Source: Roseobacter denitrificans OCh 114 (GTDB lineage Bacteria; Pseudomonadota; Alphaproteobacteria; Rhodobacterales; Rhodobacteraceae). From it: a stretch of DNA of 64,000 nucleotides. The first letter of the stretch is position 1. Every line of letters starts with the position of its first letter. The stretch covers positions 3,123,001 through 3,187,000 of the forward strand of contig NC_008209.1 of assembly GCF_000014045.1 (NCBI RefSeq), given 5' to 3'. The notes below the pieces were generated by a model. The model searched no databases and was not told the origin of the DNA. It was given only the letters and a program-made list of their open reading frames with translations. Shown here in pieces: positions 37,893-47,006 of this stretch. Position numbers and translations under genes: made by a program.

Positions 37893-38498
37893 ATGAAACA
37901 CACTCTCAAAGCCATCCTTCTTTCCAGCGCGCTTGCCATAGTGGCAGGACCAGTCGTTGCGCAATCGCAAGGGGACTGGACCGTCGCGTTCGGCTTTGGC
38001 AACGTCAACCCGAAATCCGGCAACGGCACCCTCGCTGGCGGCGAGGCCGACATTGATGATGACACCCGTCCCATCTTTACCGTCGAGTATTTCATCGCAA
38101 ACAACATCGGGCTTGAGTTGCTTGTCGCAACACCGTTCGAACACGACATCTCCATTGACGGTATTGGTGGCGCGGGCAGCACCAAACACCTGCCGCCCAC
38201 ATTGTCGCTCAACTATCACTTCCCCACCAACAGCGCATGGAAACCCTATGTGGGTGCGGGTCTGAACTACACGTTCTTTTTCGAAGAGGATTCCGGGCTG
38301 GGCGATCTTGAGCTTGATAATTCCTTCGGCTTGTCCCTGCAGGCCGGTCTCGACTACATGATCAGCGACACCGGTGCCGTGCGGCTGAACGTGCGCTGGT
38401 TTGACATCGACGCCGATGCCGAACTCAACGGCAGCAAAATCGGCACCGCCGAGATTGACCCCGTGCTGATCGGTGTCTCCTACGTGCACAGGTTCTGA
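37893..38498 (+). CDS. ompW: OmpW family outer-membrane protein
   Basis: A 201-residue protein with a signal peptide (MKHTLKAILLSSALAIVAG, cleavage after VVAQ) and an eight-stranded barrel pattern: alternating hydrophobic strands, NNIGLELLVATPFEHDI, LSLNYHFPTN and a terminal strand ending VSYVHRF (aromatic C-terminus for BAM recognition). OmpW proteins form narrow hydrophobic channels. It sits between leucine-degradation genes on the opposite strand. Confidence 0.92.
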   Translation: MKHTLKAILLSSALAIVAGPVVAQSQGDWTVAFGFGNVNPKSGNGTLAGGEADIDDDTRPIFTVEYFIANNIGLELLVATPFEHDISIDGIGGAGSTKHLPPTLSLNYHFPTNSAWKPYVGAGLNYTFFFEEDSGLGDLELDNSFGLSLQAGLDYMISDTGAVRLNVRWFDIDADAELNGSKIGTAEIDPVLIGVSYVHRF

Positions 38499-38518
38499 AC
38501 ATCGCTGCGCGAGGGGGC

Positions 38519-38551
38519 GGCCTGACCCGGATACCATCATAGGGTCAGGCC
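38519..38551. terminator. Hairpin between convergent ompW and isovaleryl-CoA dehydrogenase genes
   Basis: A perfect 10-bp stem GGCCTGACCC/GGGTCAGGCC with a 13-base loop. It overlaps the stop codon of the dehydrogenase gene. There is no T run on either side, so it may work with Rho or protect 3' ends. Confidence 0.45.
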
Positions 38552-39708
38552 ATCGCCGCCATCAGTTCGCGCCCCACCAGCATCCGGCGGATTTCAGAGG
38601 TGCCTGCGCCAATCTCCATCAGTTTGGCATCCCGGAACAACCGCGCCGCCGGGCTGTCGGACAGAAACCCCGCACCGCCCATGGCCTGCACTGCCTGATG
38701 GGCCTGTTTCATCGCCTCTTCGGAGGCATAAAGGCAGCAGGCAGCCGCATCCTGCCGCGTCACATCCCCCCGATCACAGGCTTTCGCGACCTCGTAGACA
38801 TAGGCCCGCGCGGAATTCATGGCCGTATACATATCCGCGATCTTGCCCTGCATCAGCTGAAAACTCCCGACCGGCTTGCCGAACTGTTTGCGCTCGGCCA
38901 GATAGGGCATCACCACATCCATACACGCCGCCATGATGCCCGTCCCGATCCCGGCCAGAACCACCCGCTCGTAATCCAGCCCCGACATGAGAACCGCGAC
39001 CCCGCGACCCTCTTCGCCCAGCACGTTTTCGAACGGAACTTCCACATCGTCAAAGATCAACTCGGCCGTGTTCGATCCGCGCATGCCAAGCTTGTCGAAA
39101 TGCGGGGATGTGGAAAACCCGGCCATCTCTTTTTCAACGATAAAGGCCGTGATGCCATGCGCCCCGGCATCAGGATCGGTTTTGGCATAGACCACAAGGG
39201 TGGCGGCCTCGGGACCATTGGTGATCCAGTATTTGTTGCCGTTTAGGCGATAATGATCGTTGCGTTTTTCTGCACGCAATTTCATCGACACGACATCAGA
39301 CCCCGCCCCGGCCTCTGACATGGCCAAAGCGCCCACATGCGCGCCGGAGATCAGTTTTGGCAGGTATTTCTCTTTTTGCGCAGCGGTCCCGTTCAGGTTT
39401 ATCTGATTGACGCAGAGGTTTGAATGCGCGCCATAAGAGAGCGACACCGACGCACTGGCCCGCGCGATTTCCTCGATCACAATCGTATGCGCCAGATAGG
39501 TCATTCCCGCGCCGCCGAACCGCTCATCTACCGTGATCCCTAAAAGGCCCAGCTCACCCATCTCGCGCCATAAATCAGCGGGAAAATCGTTCTTTTCATC
39601 AATCTCAGCCGCCAAAGGGGCCACGCGCTCCTGCGCCCAGCGGTGCACCATATCACGCAGCGCATTTGTATCCTCGCCCAGATCAAACTGCATCGCTGCG
39701 TTAAACAT
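38545..39708 (-). CDS. liuA: Isovaleryl-CoA dehydrogenase
   Basis: A 387-residue acyl-CoA dehydrogenase that oxidises isovaleryl-CoA to 3-methylcrotonyl-CoA with FAD. Family signatures are [16 protein letters not shown] (FAD/substrate region) and [20 protein letters not shown]. The catalytic Glu of this subclass is expected in the segment [14 protein letters not shown]. The context of MCC and HMG-CoA lyase genes supports this specificity over short-chain relatives. ATG at 39708 chosen (AAGG 8 bases upstream); a GTG precedes it directly. Confidence 0.93.
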   Translation of the reverse strand: MFNAAMQFDLGEDTNALRDMVHRWAQERVAPLAAEIDEKNDFPADLWREMGELGLLGITVDERFGGAGMTYLAHTIVIEEIARASASVSLSYGAHSNLCVNQINLNGTAAQKEKYLPKLISGAHVGALAMSEAGAGSDVVSMKLRAEKRNDHYRLNGNKYWITNGPEAATLVVYAKTDPDAGAHGITAFIVEKEMAGFSTSPHFDKLGMRGSNTAELIFDDVEVPFENVLGEEGRGVAVLMSGLDYERVVLAGIGTGIMAACMDVVMPYLAERKQFGKPVGSFQLMQGKIADMYTAMNSARAYVYEVAKACDRGDVTRQDAAACCLYASEEAMKQAHQAVQAMGGAGFLSDSPAARLFRDAKLMEIGAGTSEIRRMLVGRELMAAMA

Positions 39709-39852
39709 CACATAAACCTTCTGAAAAACCGACTGCTCGGCAATTTTGAGTGTCCCGACGCAGCCTAGTCCTGGCCTGATTTTCGGTCAAGCGACGCATC
39801 TCATGGAAGCACTGCCCTCGGGTCTGGCCGTTTTGGGCCCGCGCCCAAAACC

Positions 39853-39887
39853 AAATAAAAAAGAATGCAGGCGGCGCAGCCGCCTGC
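39853..39887 (-). terminator. Rho-independent terminator of the aminotransferase gene
   Basis: On the minus strand a GC-rich hairpin GCAGGCGG-ctgcg-CCGCCTGC (39887-39867) is followed shortly by six T residues (39862-39857). It begins 10 bases after the stop codon of the DegT-type gene. Confidence 0.82.
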
Positions 39888-39896
39888 GCCGCCGGA

Positions 39897-41093
39897 TCAC
39901 GCAGCCTTTTGATAGACCAACCCGACCTCAGCGCGAATGATCTCGGAAATAAGCGCACAATCCTCCAGCGAAAACGTCAGCGGCACCCGCATGTCGACAA
40001 CACCGGCCAAGATCCGGTCCGTCGCAGGCATTGCCGCGGGTTTCGCATAGCGCCAACTGTCATAGCGGCTGGTAAAGGCGACTGGTTCGGGTGCGCCAAA
40101 CCACTTCAACTCAACCCCGCGCGCGGCGCAGCGCGCCACCACGTCGCGCACCGCATCGGCAGGCCAATTGCGCAACAGGAACTGGATGGAGGATCCGACA
40201 ATCGTCTCCTGTGCAGGGCGGTCGATCACCTGAAGACCCGGCGTGTCGCGCAGGCCCTTTTCCAGCGTGTAATACCGTTCGTTCCAGCGTCGGCATTGGG
40301 CATCAAGATCGGCCACCTGCGGGCGCAGGATCGCGGCACGCAGGTTATCCATGCGCCCCGATATATTCGGCGTCTCATAGCGGATCGTTTCAAAGGCTTC
40401 CCTGGGGGGCGCCGCCAGATGGCGTTCATAGAGCATATAGCTCCCCGACATCATCACGGCGCGGGCCGCAATATCCGAATCATCCGTCACCAGAAACCCG
40501 CCCTCACCGGAATTCACATGTTTATAGGTCTGACAGGAATAGCACCCCACGGCCCCAAACCGGCCCGATGGCACCTCTTTCCACGCCGCGCCCATCGTGT
40601 GGGCGCAATCCTCGATCACTTTTACGCCTGCCCGGTCACAGATCGCCATCAACCGATCCATGTCACAGATATGCCCGCGCATATGGCTGAGCAGGAGAAC
40701 ATCCGCCTGCCCGATCTTGGCCTGCAGATCCTCAAGGTCGATGGTCAGGCTCTCGGTCACACCGACAAATACCGGCTCTGCGCCAACCGAGGCAATCGCA
40801 CCGGGCACGGGCGCCAGCGTGAAGGCATTTGACAGTACCTTGTCACCCGGCTTGACCCCAAGGGCGCGCAGGGCCGTGCCCATGGCATACCCACCTGATG
40901 CCACGGCCAAACAGTACTTCGCCCCGACATATGCCGCAAATTCCTGTTCCAGCAGGGCCGTTTCGCTTATTTCGCCCTCGGCTGTGTTATAGCGGTGCAA
41001 TCGACCATGCCGCAGCACCGCCAGGGCGGCCTCGATACCCGCTTCGGGAATGGGGTCCTGCTGAGTAAAGCTGCCGGTGAATTTTTCGCTCAT
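39897..41093 (-). CDS. DegT/DnrJ/EryC1/StrS family aminotransferase
   Basis: A 398-residue PLP enzyme of the sugar-aminotransferase family. The PLP-binding Asp is in KVIEDCAHTMGAAW and the Schiff-base Lys in CQTYKHVNSGEGGF. Other family parts are ASGGYAMGTALRALGVKPGD and ISGRMDNLRAAILRPQ. These enzymes usually aminate keto-sugars for surface polysaccharides or antibiotics, but no nucleotide-sugar genes are close, so the substrate is open. The start at MSEKFTGSF (41093) is chosen over an ATG at 41144, which would overlap gph. Confidence 0.88.
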   Translation of the reverse strand: MSEKFTGSFTQQDPIPEAGIEAALAVLRHGRLHRYNTAEGEISETALLEQEFAAYVGAKYCLAVASGGYAMGTALRALGVKPGDKVLSNAFTLAPVPGAIASVGAEPVFVGVTESLTIDLEDLQAKIGQADVLLLSHMRGHICDMDRLMAICDRAGVKVIEDCAHTMGAAWKEVPSGRFGAVGCYSCQTYKHVNSGEGGFLVTDDSDIAARAVMMSGSYMLYERHLAAPPREAFETIRYETPNISGRMDNLRAAILRPQVADLDAQCRRWNERYYTLEKGLRDTPGLQVIDRPAQETIVGSSIQFLLRNWPADAVRDVVARCAARGVELKWFGAPEPVAFTSRYDSWRYAKPAAMPATDRILAGVVDMRVPLTFSLEDCALISEIIRAEVGLVYQKAA

Positions 41094-41140
41094 TGCCTTG
41101 GTCTCCCTTGCAAAAACAGTGGCCCCTGCGCCCCCGCGCG

Positions 41141-41806
41141 TCAAGTCAGAAGCCTGTCCACCATATCGGGCAACGCCTCGTAATGTTCCAGCAGCGCCTC
41201 AGGCTCCAGCGCGGCCATATCTTCTCCCGCAGGGCCAAATGTGACCAAGACACTAGGCACGCCCGCCGCGCGCGCCGTGTTGCGGTCGGTGTCGGAATCG
41301 CCAATCAGCACACAGCGGCGCGGATCGCCCCCGGCGCGCCGCGCCGCTTCAAACAGCGGTTCGGGGTCAGGTTTGCGCACAGGCAGCGTATCCGCCCCCA
41401 CGAGCGAGCCAAAGACATCGCGAATCCCAAGGTTTTGGAGCAATAGCTGCGCCAGCCCTTCCGGCTTGTTGGTACAGATGCCAACACCGTACCCGCGCCC
41501 CTTGAGCACCTCAACGGCATCCATCGCCCCGGGATAAACGGTGGTGAACCGGTCGATCTGCGCGCCATATGCCTCAAGCAGTACGGGATAATAGCGGTCA
41601 ATCGTCGCCTCATCCTCGGGCCGACCCAAACGCGCCATGCCAAGGCGCAACATCGCCCTGCCCCCGCGCAGCGCCGTTCCCTGATCCACATCCGGTTTGA
41701 GCAAATCACCCGCGCCCATGTCGCGAAAACAGGTATTGGCCGCTGCAATCAGATCACCACTGGTGTCAGCAAGCGTGCCATCGAGGTCAAAAATGACTGT
41801 CTTCAT
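41141..41806 (-). CDS. gph: Phosphoglycolate phosphatase (HAD family)
   Basis: A 221-residue HAD hydrolase. Motif I is VIFDLDGTLADTSGD with the nucleophile Asp; motif II lies in GICTNKPEG, motif III around RKPDPEPLF, and motif IV in VLIGDSDTDRNTARAAG. It would dephosphorylate 2-phosphoglycolate arising from DNA repair or oxygenase side reactions. A longer frame to 42004 overlaps glmU and is rejected. Divergent from glmU with a 133-base gap. Confidence 0.9.
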   Translation of the reverse strand: MKTVIFDLDGTLADTSGDLIAAANTCFRDMGAGDLLKPDVDQGTALRGGRAMLRLGMARLGRPEDEATIDRYYPVLLEAYGAQIDRFTTVYPGAMDAVEVLKGRGYGVGICTNKPEGLAQLLLQNLGIRDVFGSLVGADTLPVRKPDPEPLFEAARRAGGDPRRCVLIGDSDTDRNTARAAGVPSVLVTFGPAGEDMAALEPEALLEHYEALPDMVDRLLT

Positions 41807-41939
41807 CAATTCCTTTACCTTTTGTCGCGAGAAAGCGCGCAGGATTATTGCAACCCGCAACCTTCTTTGATCCACCGTGGCTTGCGCCGCGCGATTTAGC
41901 GGATAAACAGACCGGCGACAGAACACAAAGAGAATTCGC

Positions 41940-43292
41940 ATGAAAACAGCATTGGTCATCCTTGCGGCGGGCAAAGGCACGCGTATGAATTCCGACCTGC
42001 CCAAGGTGCTGCATCCGCTGGCGGGTGCCCCCCTGCTTATTCATGCGATGCAATCGGGGGCCAGCCTTGGCCCAAGCCGAACGGTCATCGTCGCTGGTCA
42101 CGGCGCGGAACTGGTGCAAAAAGCGGCGCTGTCGCATGACGCCTCCGCCATCATCGTTCAGCAAACCGAACAACTCGGCACCGGACATGCCGCGAAACAG
42201 GCGCAGGACGCGCTCAAAGGGTTTGACGGTACTGTGGTTGTGCTTTTTGGGGACACGCCTTTTGTCAGCCCCGATACCCTGTCCGCCATTTGCGACGCCC
42301 AACGCTCGGCCGACGTCGTGGTTCTCGGGTTTGAAGCCGCGGATCCCGCGCGCTATGGGCGACTGGTGATGGATGGCGCGCAGCTTGATCGCATCGTGGA
42401 GTATAAAGACGCCACAGAGGCAGAGCGCGCGATCACCCTGTGCAACAGTGGCGTTGTCGCCTGCAATGGAACGCGTCTGTTTGAATTGCTCGAAGCGGTG
42501 GACAATGACAATGCCGCGGGCGAATTCTACCTGCCCGATATCGTGGGCGTGGCGCGGGCACGGGGGCTGACAGCGGCCGTTGTGACGTGTGACGAAAGCG
42601 AGACGCTGGGGATCAATTCACGCACAGAGCTGTCAGCGGCAGAGGCCGCGTTTCAAGAGCGCGCCCGCACAAACGCCTTTGAAAACGGCGTCACCCTGCC
42701 CGCGCCCGGAACCGTTCATTTCGCCTTCGACACGGTCGTTGGCCGCGACACGCTTATTGAACCAAACGTCGTTTTTGGCCCCGGTGTGACCATTGAAAGC
42801 GGCGCAACCATCCGCGCCTTCTCGCACCTCGAAGGGTGCCATGTGGCGCGCGGCAGTGTCGTTGGCCCTTACGCGCGCCTGCGCCCCGGCGCGGAACTGA
42901 GCGAGAACGTGCGCGTGGGCAACTTTGTGGAGGTCAAGAACGCCCGCATCGGAACCGGCACGAAAATCAATCACCTCAGCTACATCGGTGATGCGACCTT
43001 GGGCGAATATACAAACGTGGGCGCCGGCACGATCACCTGTAACTATGACGGGGTCTTGAAACACCATACCGAGATCGGAAACCATGTCTTTATCGGGTCA
43101 AACACCATGCTGGTTGCCCCTGTGCAGATCGGTGATCACGCCATGACGGGCAGCGGGTCGGTGATCACCTCCGATGTCGAGCCCGAAGCGCTGGCCCTTT
43201 CGCGCGCCCCGCAAATCGAAAAACCCGGCATGGCGACAAAAATCATTAACTTGCTGAGGGCCAAAAAGGCCAAGCAACAGAGAGGCAGCTGA
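41940..43292 (+). CDS. glmU: Bifunctional GlmU: GlcN-1-P acetyltransferase / UDP-GlcNAc pyrophosphorylase
   Basis: A 450-residue enzyme making UDP-GlcNAc for peptidoglycan and LPS. The N-terminal nucleotidyltransferase begins VILAAGKGTRMNSDLPKVL; the C-terminal half (about 250-450) is a left-handed beta-helix of hexapeptide repeats with RLRPGAELSENVRVGNFVE, then NHLSYIGDATLGEYTNVGAG and ITCNYDGVLKHHTEIGNHVF. It is separated from glmS by two bases, a natural pair because GlmS makes the substrate precursor. Confidence 0.97.
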   Translation: MKTALVILAAGKGTRMNSDLPKVLHPLAGAPLLIHAMQSGASLGPSRTVIVAGHGAELVQKAALSHDASAIIVQQTEQLGTGHAAKQAQDALKGFDGTVVVLFGDTPFVSPDTLSAICDAQRSADVVVLGFEAADPARYGRLVMDGAQLDRIVEYKDATEAERAITLCNSGVVACNGTRLFELLEAVDNDNAAGEFYLPDIVGVARARGLTAAVVTCDESETLGINSRTELSAAEAAFQERARTNAFENGVTLPAPGTVHFAFDTVVGRDTLIEPNVVFGPGVTIESGATIRAFSHLEGCHVARGSVVGPYARLRPGAELSENVRVGNFVEVKNARIGTGTKINHLSYIGDATLGEYTNVGAGTITCNYDGVLKHHTEIGNHVFIGSNTMLVAPVQIGDHAMTGSGSVITSDVEPEALALSRAPQIEKPGMATKIINLLRAKKAKQQRGS

Positions 43293-43294
43293 CC

Positions 43295-45115
43295 ATGTGT
43301 GGTATTGTTGGCGTTCTGAGCAAACATGAAGCAGCCCCCATCCTCGTTGACGCGCTCAAGAGGCTGGAATATCGCGGCTACGACAGCGCAGGTATCGCTA
43401 CCGTCAACGCAGGCAAGCTGGATCGCCGCCGCGCGGTCGGCAAACTGGTGAACCTGTCGGACCTGCTGGTCCATGAACCGCTGGTCGGCAAATCAGGCAT
43501 TGGCCATACCCGCTGGGCCACACATGGCGCGCCGAGTGTGAGCAACGCGCACCCCCATCAGGCGGGACCAGTCGCGGTTGTGCACAACGGCATCATCGAG
43601 AATTTCCGCGAATTGCGCGCGGAACTGGCCGAAAACGGCATGCAATTCGTGACCGAAACGGATACGGAAACGGTCGCCCTTTTGACGCAGCACTTCATGG
43701 CCCAAGGTCTCGGCCCTGTCGATGCGGCCTTTCATGCGCTGGACAAGCTGCGCGGGGCCTTTGCGCTTGCCTTTCTCTTTGACGGTGAGGACGATCTGAT
43801 CGTCGCCGCGCGCAAGGGCTCACCGCTGGCAATCGGACATGGCGCGGGTGAGATGTTCATCGGCTCCGATGCGATTGCGCTGGCCCCGATGACCAACGAA
43901 ATCACCTATCTGGAAGAAGGCGACCGCGCTGTGCTCACACGCACCAGCCTGCAGATCACCGACGCTGCGGGAAACCCTGCAACCCGCGCAGTCAAGACCA
44001 TCCAGATCGACAACACCCGCATCGACAAGGCCGGTCACAAACACTTCATGGCCAAGGAAATCGCTGAGCAACCCGGGGTGATTGCGCAGGCTCTGGGGCA
44101 TTACATTTCCAGCGACGGGCAAATCATCCTGCCCAAACCCGACATTGATTTTACCGCCATCGACCGGTTGACAATGGTGGCCTGTGGCACGGCCTATTAC
44201 GCCTGCCTGACGGCGAAATACTGGTTCGAGCAGATTGCGCGCATCCCGGTCGAAGTGGATGTGGCCTCCGAATTTCGCTACCGCGAGCCGCCGATCCCGG
44301 CGCGCTCGGCTGCGCTGTTCGTCAGCCAGTCCGGTGAAACTGCCGATACGCTGGCCGCCCTGCGCTACTGCGCCGGCAAGAGCGATACGATCCTGTCCGT
44401 GATCAACGTCCCCGAAAGTTCCATCGCGCGGGAAAGCGATCTGGTGCTGCCGATCCATGCGGGTGTCGAGGTTGGCGTCGCTTCCACAAAAGCGTTCACA
44501 TGCCAACTGACGGTCTTGTTGCTTCTGGCGCTGCGTGCCGCGCAGGACCGCGGTGAGGTGGATGCCAAAACGCTCGCACGGCATCTGTCCGATCTGCGCG
44601 ATCTGCCCAATATCGTCAGCACGGCACTCGGGGCCAATGCCGAAATGCATCAGGCCGCGATCAAGCTGTCCGAGGCCCGCGATGTACTGTTTCTGGGGCG
44701 CGGACTGATGTACCCGCTCGCATTGGAAGGGGCATTAAAATTAAAGGAAATCAGCTATATACATGCCGAAGCCTATGCAGCAGGTGAACTCAAACATGGC
44801 CCTATCGCGCTGATTGACAAACATGTGCCCGTGGTCGTGATGGCACCCCGCGATGCGCTGTTTGAAAAGACCGTCAGCAACATGCAGGAGGTGATGGCGC
44901 GCAAAGGGCGGGTCATCCTTGTATCTGACGCCACCGGTATTGAAGAGTTCGGACAAGAGGCTTTCGCAACGATTGAAATGCCGCAGATTTCATCGGTTTT
45001 GACACCCATCCTATACGCGATACCCGCCCAACTGCTGGCCTATCACACCGCTGTGGCCAAAGGAACGGATGTGGATCAACCACGCAACCTGGCAAAGTCG
45101 GTGACGGTCGAGTAG
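43295..45115 (+). CDS. glmS: Glutamine--fructose-6-phosphate aminotransferase (isomerizing)
   Basis: A 606-residue enzyme that forms glucosamine-6-phosphate. The nucleophile is Cys2 in MCGIVGVL; the glutaminase domain shows LEYRGYDSAG and GHTRWATHGAPS; two SIS sugar-isomerase domains follow (VASEFRYREPPI, FVSQSGETADT; LGRGLMYPLALEGALKLKE) and the C-terminus NLAKSVTVE is the conserved active-site tail. It follows glmU at two bases, ribosome site AGAGGCAG inside the glmU end. Confidence 0.97.
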   Translation: MCGIVGVLSKHEAAPILVDALKRLEYRGYDSAGIATVNAGKLDRRRAVGKLVNLSDLLVHEPLVGKSGIGHTRWATHGAPSVSNAHPHQAGPVAVVHNGIIENFRELRAELAENGMQFVTETDTETVALLTQHFMAQGLGPVDAAFHALDKLRGAFALAFLFDGEDDLIVAARKGSPLAIGHGAGEMFIGSDAIALAPMTNEITYLEEGDRAVLTRTSLQITDAAGNPATRAVKTIQIDNTRIDKAGHKHFMAKEIAEQPGVIAQALGHYISSDGQIILPKPDIDFTAIDRLTMVACGTAYYACLTAKYWFEQIARIPVEVDVASEFRYREPPIPARSAALFVSQSGETADTLAALRYCAGKSDTILSVINVPESSIARESDLVLPIHAGVEVGVASTKAFTCQLTVLLLLALRAAQDRGEVDAKTLARHLSDLRDLPNIVSTALGANAEMHQAAIKLSEARDVLFLGRGLMYPLALEGALKLKEISYIHAEAYAAGELKHGPIALIDKHVPVVVMAPRDALFEKTVSNMQEVMARKGRVILVSDATGIEEFGQEAFATIEMPQISSVLTPILYAIPAQLLAYHTAVAKGTDVDQPRNLAKSVTVE

Positions 45116-45342
45116 CAAATCCGGCGCGCAGGCGTGTCGCCGCCCCGCGCAGGGTGCGATTTCAAATCGCTGCGGCCCCGCAACAGCCTGCAAAGCCCAG
45201 CGATGACCTGAAAAAACAATTCTGGCGCAGCCTCAAGTACTTGGGTTTTGCAAAAAACCGCGCCACATGCGATGAAACTCAGGCGATCGACGCAAACCCG
45301 AACCCCGGGCCGGCACTTTCTGATCATGACACGGAGAACCCT
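45116..45342 (+). other. Gap between glmS and the PNPOx-like gene
   Basis: 227 bases. I see a perfect small palindrome GCGATTTcAAATCGC near 45158-45172 and a GGTTTT-gca-AAAAACC hairpin near 45244-45260, neither followed by a T run. A frame is open from 45154 into the next gene, but the predicted extra residues look non-coding. Confidence 0.3.
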
Positions 45343-45897
45343 GTGGCCACACAATATGAAAACCTCAACGACACCCTGACGAAATTCATCGCGGCTCAGC
45401 ATCTCTTTTTCTGCGCCACGGCAGGCCCCGGTGGGCGGGTGAATGTGTCCCCGAAAGGGATGGACAGCCTGCGTGTTCTGGGACCAGACCGTATCATCTG
45501 GCGCAACCTCACCGGGTCGGGGAATGAGACCGCAGGGCATCTTGCCCAGATCAACCGCATGACCCTGATGTGGTGCGGGTTCGAGAAAAAACCCTTGATC
45601 CTGAGGGTTTACGGAACGGCGCGCACGCTGCACCCGCGCGATGGGGATTTTGACGCATTGAACAGCGAATTTCCACCATCCATCGCCGCGCGCCAGATCT
45701 ACGATGTCACGATTGACATGGTACAGACCAGTTGCGGCTACGCGGTGCCGTTCATGGACTACGCAGGCGAGCGCGATGTGTTGGCCAATTGGGCAGAGGA
45801 TAAGGGCCCGGACGGCATCGCGGAATACTGGGAAACGCGCAATCAAACCACGATTGACAACGATCCCACCTTCATTCTCTCCCCCGTCAAAGGGTAG
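45343..45897 (+). CDS. Pyridoxamine 5'-phosphate oxidase-like flavin-binding protein
   Basis: A 184-residue split-barrel protein. The fold is shown by FIAAQHLFFCATAGPGGRVN, then SPKGMDSLRVLGPDRIIWRNL and a long helical C-terminus with AEYWETRNQTTIDNDP. Such proteins bind FMN or related cofactors; the substrate is unknown. The start is taken as GTG 45343, six bases after CGGAG; an ATG at 45154 in frame adds 63 residues unlike the family. Confidence 0.85.
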   Translation: MATQYENLNDTLTKFIAAQHLFFCATAGPGGRVNVSPKGMDSLRVLGPDRIIWRNLTGSGNETAGHLAQINRMTLMWCGFEKKPLILRVYGTARTLHPRDGDFDALNSEFPPSIAARQIYDVTIDMVQTSCGYAVPFMDYAGERDVLANWAEDKGPDGIAEYWETRNQTTIDNDPTFILSPVKG

Positions 45898-45990
45898 GCC
45901 GTTTCAAACGCGGCGGGCGTGACACGATCGCACGCCACTTTTGACGTTATATGCTTGCCGCCCCGCGCGCGGACCATTACTTGTTAATGC

Positions 45991-46998
45991 ATGAATGCTC
46001 CGTTGATTGATCCCTTCGCCCGCGCGATCACATACCTGCGTGTTTCCGTAACCGATCGTTGCGATTTTCGCTGCGTCTATTGCATGTCGGAAAACATGAC
46101 GTTCCTGCCCAAGAAAGAGTTGCTGACGCTCGAAGAGCTTGACCGCATGTGTTCGACCTTTGTGGGCCTCGGCGTGGAAAAGCTGCGGATCACCGGCGGG
46201 GAACCTTTGGTGCGCAAAGGCATCATGACTTTTTTCCAAAGCATGTCGCGCCACCTTGATGCGGGCACCTTGAAAGAGTTGACGCTGACCACGAATGGCA
46301 GCCAACTCGAACGGTTTGCCGCAGACCTCTATGCGGCGGGTGTGCGGCGGGTCAATGTATCGCTTGACACGTTGGACGAACAGAAATTTGCAGATATCAC
46401 GCGCTGGGGACGCCTGCCTCAGGTACTGCGGGGCATTGATGCGGCTCTGGCGGTCGGCATGCGGGTCAAGCTGAACGCTGTTGCGCTGAAGAACTTCAAT
46501 GAAGATGAGTTGCCCACGATCACCGAGTGGTGCGCCGCGCGCGGCGTCGATCTGACGTGGATCGAGGTGATGCCGATGGGCGACATCGGAAACGAGGACC
46601 GGCTGGATCAGTATTGGTCGCTCAAAGACGTGCGCGCACGTTATGCCGAACATTACACCGTCACCGATCTGGCCGAACGAACCGGCGGTCCTGCGCGCTA
46701 TGTCAGGTTGGAGGAGACAGGTCAGAAAATCGGCTTCATCACGCCGCTCAGCCACAATTTCTGCGAAAGCTGCAATCGCGTGCGCCTGACCTGCACCGGA
46801 GAATTGTTCATGTGCCTCGGCCAGGAAGACGCCGCCGATCTGCGCGCGCCGCTGCGCGCCCACCCGGAGGATGATGCCCCGCTGCAAGAGGCGATCCGCG
46901 CCGCCATCGCACGCAAGCCCAAGGGCCATGACTTTGACTACTCGCGCCAGCGCCTTGACGGTCAGATGCCGCGCCACATGAGCCATACGGGCGGCTGA
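45991..46998 (+). CDS. moaA: GTP 3',8-cyclase (molybdenum cofactor biosynthesis)
   Basis: A 335-residue radical-SAM enzyme catalysing the first step of molybdopterin synthesis. Cys24, Cys28 and Cys31 (RCDFRCVYC) hold the SAM cluster; a second cluster is bound by [10 protein letters not shown] (C-x2-C) plus CTGELFMCL (last Cys 13 residues further on). The C-terminus ends in Gly-Gly, which is required for function in MoaA proteins. No moaC or other mo genes are adjacent. No strong ribosome site precedes the ATG. Eight bases separate it from waaA. Confidence 0.96.
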   Translation: MNAPLIDPFARAITYLRVSVTDRCDFRCVYCMSENMTFLPKKELLTLEELDRMCSTFVGLGVEKLRITGGEPLVRKGIMTFFQSMSRHLDAGTLKELTLTTNGSQLERFAADLYAAGVRRVNVSLDTLDEQKFADITRWGRLPQVLRGIDAALAVGMRVKLNAVALKNFNEDELPTITEWCAARGVDLTWIEVMPMGDIGNEDRLDQYWSLKDVRARYAEHYTVTDLAERTGGPARYVRLEETGQKIGFITPLSHNFCESCNRVRLTCTGELFMCLGQEDAADLRAPLRAHPEDDAPLQEAIRAAIARKPKGHDFDYSRQRLDGQMPRHMSHTGG

Positions 46999-47006
46999 CC
47001 TGCGCC

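Noticed and set aside
39909..40832. Plus-strand ORF of 307 codons opposite the DegT-type aminotransferase
   Set aside because: Antisense shadow; the aminotransferase has clear PLP motifs.
41807..42004. Longer frame of gph running into the glmU start
   Set aside because: HAD motif I should lie at the N-terminus; the extension adds 66 unrelated residues and overlaps a divergent gene.
45158..45172. GCGATTTcAAATCGC considered as part of a tRNA T-arm
   Set aside because: No acceptor stem, anticodon arm or CCA-compatible layout around it; just a small palindrome.
45154..45342. 63-residue N-terminal extension of the PNPOx-like protein
   Set aside because: The GTG at 45343 has a good ribosome site and gives a family-length protein; the extension has no similarity to the fold.
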